Shown: in pieces, positions 62,702-64,000 of the stretch
Position numbering within the stretch: position 1 is the stretch's first letter
Layout of the letters: every line of letters begins with the position of its first letter
Assembly: GCF_003313465.1 (NCBI RefSeq)
Contig: NZ_KZ845666.1
Location: 1 to 64,000 of the forward strand
Direction of reading: 5' to 3'
From: Thermoflavimicrobium daqui
GTDB lineage: Bacteria; Bacillota; Bacilli; Thermoactinomycetales; Thermoactinomycetaceae
DNA length: 64,000 bases
Notes under the pieces: model-generated
Told to the model about the DNA's origin: nothing
The model's database searches: none
The model's input: only the letters and a program-made list of their open reading frames with translations
Program-made: the position numbers and the translations under genes

Positions 62702-62730
62702 TGCCTCTCTTTGCAAAGAGAGGCTTTTTT
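62702..62730 (+). terminator. Terminator after small membrane proteins
   Basis: GCCTCTCTTTG/CAAAGAGAGGC 10-bp stem with a tiny loop, then six T. Confidence 0.9.
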
Positions 62731-62804
62731 ATCTTTACCTTTTATAGATCAATTCTTGTAAAATAAAATTATAAATTTCCCAATCTATAGAAAGCAGGAT
62801 GAAT

Positions 62805-63680
62805 ATGATTCGATTTGAATTTCTAAGTAATTGTTCCTTAAAAGAAATGGTAGATCTAATGAACCATGCCTTTCAAGATTACTTTACAGAAATGAAAACA
62901 GATGTGTCATCTTATGTGAAACGTTTGGCCAAAGAAGATCTCTCTCCTGATCTATCCATTGTCGCCTATGATAAAGAAAAACCTGTTGGGTTTATCTTAA
63001 ATGGGATTCGAGAGATTAATAATCAAAAAATAGCTTGGAATGGAGGAACTGGTGTTATTCCTGATTATCGTGGACAAGGCATAGGTCGATTGATGATGGA
63101 AAAGTGCTTTGAAATATACCATCAACAACAAGTAGAGGTTGCTACACTTGAAGCTATTGATCGAAATTTAACAGCCATTCATCTCTATAGTAAAATGGGT
63201 TATCAAATTATCGACCATTTAAAATTTTACTCCCTTGATCTTAAAAAAGCTAAAAGCAAGTTAAGCTCATTGACTACCGAACATACACCAAATACTGTGC
63301 AGAGCATTTTTAAGCGGGATCTAGTCCACCTTCCTTTTTTCCGTCGGTGGGCTCCTTGGCAGAATCAGTTAGCAAGCTTACCTGATGCGGAAGCAATCAT
63401 ACTATCCAATGAAAAAAATGAAACGATTGGATATGCTTTATTTCAAGTTATTACGTCTTTACAAACGGTTAATTTTTTTCACTTAGAAGTGACTCCCAAA
63501 GAGAAAAACCGTAAAGATATTTTCATTGAACTGATTTCCCATGTTATAAATAAAACGAAACCTGCTCAATCCTATCGTACTTTTAATTTACACGCAGATA
63601 TAGACTTAGATGAATTACTTCGGGAGATCGGCTTTGATTATCAACTAGGGCAGGTTTGGATGACCAAAACTCTAAGCTAA
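62805..63680 (+). CDS. GNAT-family acetyltransferase (two-domain)
   Basis: 291 residues. The first half has motif A PDYRGQGIGRLMM (acetyl-CoA binding) and NLTAIHLYSKMGY; the second half repeats the fold with less clear motifs (ETIGYALFQVI, NFFHLEVTPKEK). Tandem GNAT layout as in several aminoglycoside or protein N-acetyltransferases; the substrate is unknown. ATG 62805 is preferred (GCAGG six bases earlier) over ATG 62799. Confidence 0.8.
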   Translation: MIRFEFLSNCSLKEMVDLMNHAFQDYFTEMKTDVSSYVKRLAKEDLSPDLSIVAYDKEKPVGFILNGIREINNQKIAWNGGTGVIPDYRGQGIGRLMMEKCFEIYHQQQVEVATLEAIDRNLTAIHLYSKMGYQIIDHLKFYSLDLKKAKSKLSSLTTEHTPNTVQSIFKRDLVHLPFFRRWAPWQNQLASLPDAEAIILSNEKNETIGYALFQVITSLQTVNFFHLEVTPKEKNRKDIFIELISHVINKTKPAQSYRTFNLHADIDLDELLREIGFDYQLGQVWMTKTLS

Positions 63681-63733
63681 ATAGAGATGGATTTCTCTTG
63701 AATTACATTATAATTTCAAGAGAAGTCCACACT

Positions 63734-64000
63734 TTATCCCCTATTTTGTGTAAATTGAATCACAATTTTTGTCCCTTCATTTAGATTACTATGTAAATGA
63801 ATTCTCCCTCCATGCACTTGAATTAATTGATAAGCAATGGTCATTCCCAGTCCAGTCCCCAGTGAATTTTGATTACTGTTAGTACCTCTAAAATAACGTT
63901 CAAACAAACGCACTTTCGTTTCATGATCCATTCCTTTGCCATTATCGCGAATCACGATTTCGTATCCTTGATCAAGCTGCTTAAGTTGCGCTTGAATCTT
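63734..64000 (-). CDS. Sensor histidine kinase, C-terminal part (partial)
   Basis: The last 88 codons of a HATPase domain: IRDNGKGMD (G1 box), ERYFRGTNS (F box), GTGLGMTIAYQLIQVHGG (G2 box). The 5' part extends beyond the end of the window. Runs toward the GNAT gene. Confidence 0.9.
   Translation of the reverse strand, partial: KIQAQLKQLDQGYEIVIRDNGKGMDHETKVRLFERYFRGTNSNQNSLGTGLGMTIAYQLIQVHGGRIHLHSNLNEGTKIVIQFTQNRG

Overview
The window looks like chromosomal DNA from a low-G+C, endospore-forming member of the Bacillota, order Bacillales. Evidence for this is CodY, PerR, two Spo0M proteins, GerP-type spore germination proteins, a caa3 cytochrome oxidase, a proline T-box, and frequent TTG/GTG starts behind strong Shine-Dalgarno sequences. 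Gene content resembles the yfhP-mutY ... ygaC-ygaD ... gsaB-bcp(ygaF)-perR-ygzB-rrn stretch of Bacillus subtilis, but the blocks are spread out and interleaved with other genes. A placement in or near Thermoactinomycetaceae is only a guess. I see no prophage, insertion sequence, tRNA or CRISPR array.

Layout. 0-6 kb: 5' end of a 16S rRNA gene (minus) with promoter, ygzB, an acyl-CoA-synthetase-like protein lacking catalytic parts, a YbjQ protein, perR, nth, a methyltransferase and bcp. 6-7.4 kb: a small spore module (two GerP-type proteins, a small heat-shock protein and a divergent GerPC-like protein). 7.4-10 kb: a three-gene ABC-2 exporter. 10-13.5 kb: a pseudokinase/coiled-coil protein followed by two tandem Spo0M proteins. 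13.7-16.1 kb: gsaB coupled to a truncated haemoglobin, then a lipoprotein. 16.4-22.5 kb: yjdF with a probable riboswitch, then a LolD/FtsX-type ABC transporter with its own two-component system. 22.8-29.5 kb: an RlmCD-type methyltransferase and ctaB-ctaC-ctaD-ctaE-ctaF, with a strongly structured leader before ctaC and no ctaA. 30-38.7 kb: an RsbT-like kinase, ygaD, codY, a signal peptidase, ygaC/ntdP, T-box-proC, an AprX-like protease, an acetyltransferase and a membrane protein. 39-51 kb: pabB and then five tandem VanW-family membrane proteins. 51-64 kb: mutY, yfhP, an MscS channel, an AlkA-type glycosylase, a membrane-anchored carbohydrate-binding-like protein, an O-antigen-ligase-type protein, a Fur-controlled siderophore ATPase, a YerA-type deaminase, small membrane proteins, an acetyltransferase and the end of a histidine kinase.

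The most unusual region is the VanW array (40.6-50.9 kb). Two copies are almost identical through the coding region while their upstream flanks have diverged. One of these has lost one A from a poly-A run just after its GTG start, so its normal start is out of frame. The long acidic cytoplasmic tails carry a repeated short motif of the form hydrophobic-x-x-F-[DE]-x-W-[GS]-T, and two copies share a long dyad over a probable promoter. Other points for follow-up are the pseudokinase-Spo0M operon, the ctaC leader RNA, and a 60-bp hairpin element present twice with a compensatory base-pair change.

No searches or folding programs were run. Family names rest on recognised motifs and overall resemblance. 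Several starts were moved from the longest open frame to the position best supported by a Shine-Dalgarno sequence; these changes are noted in the entries.
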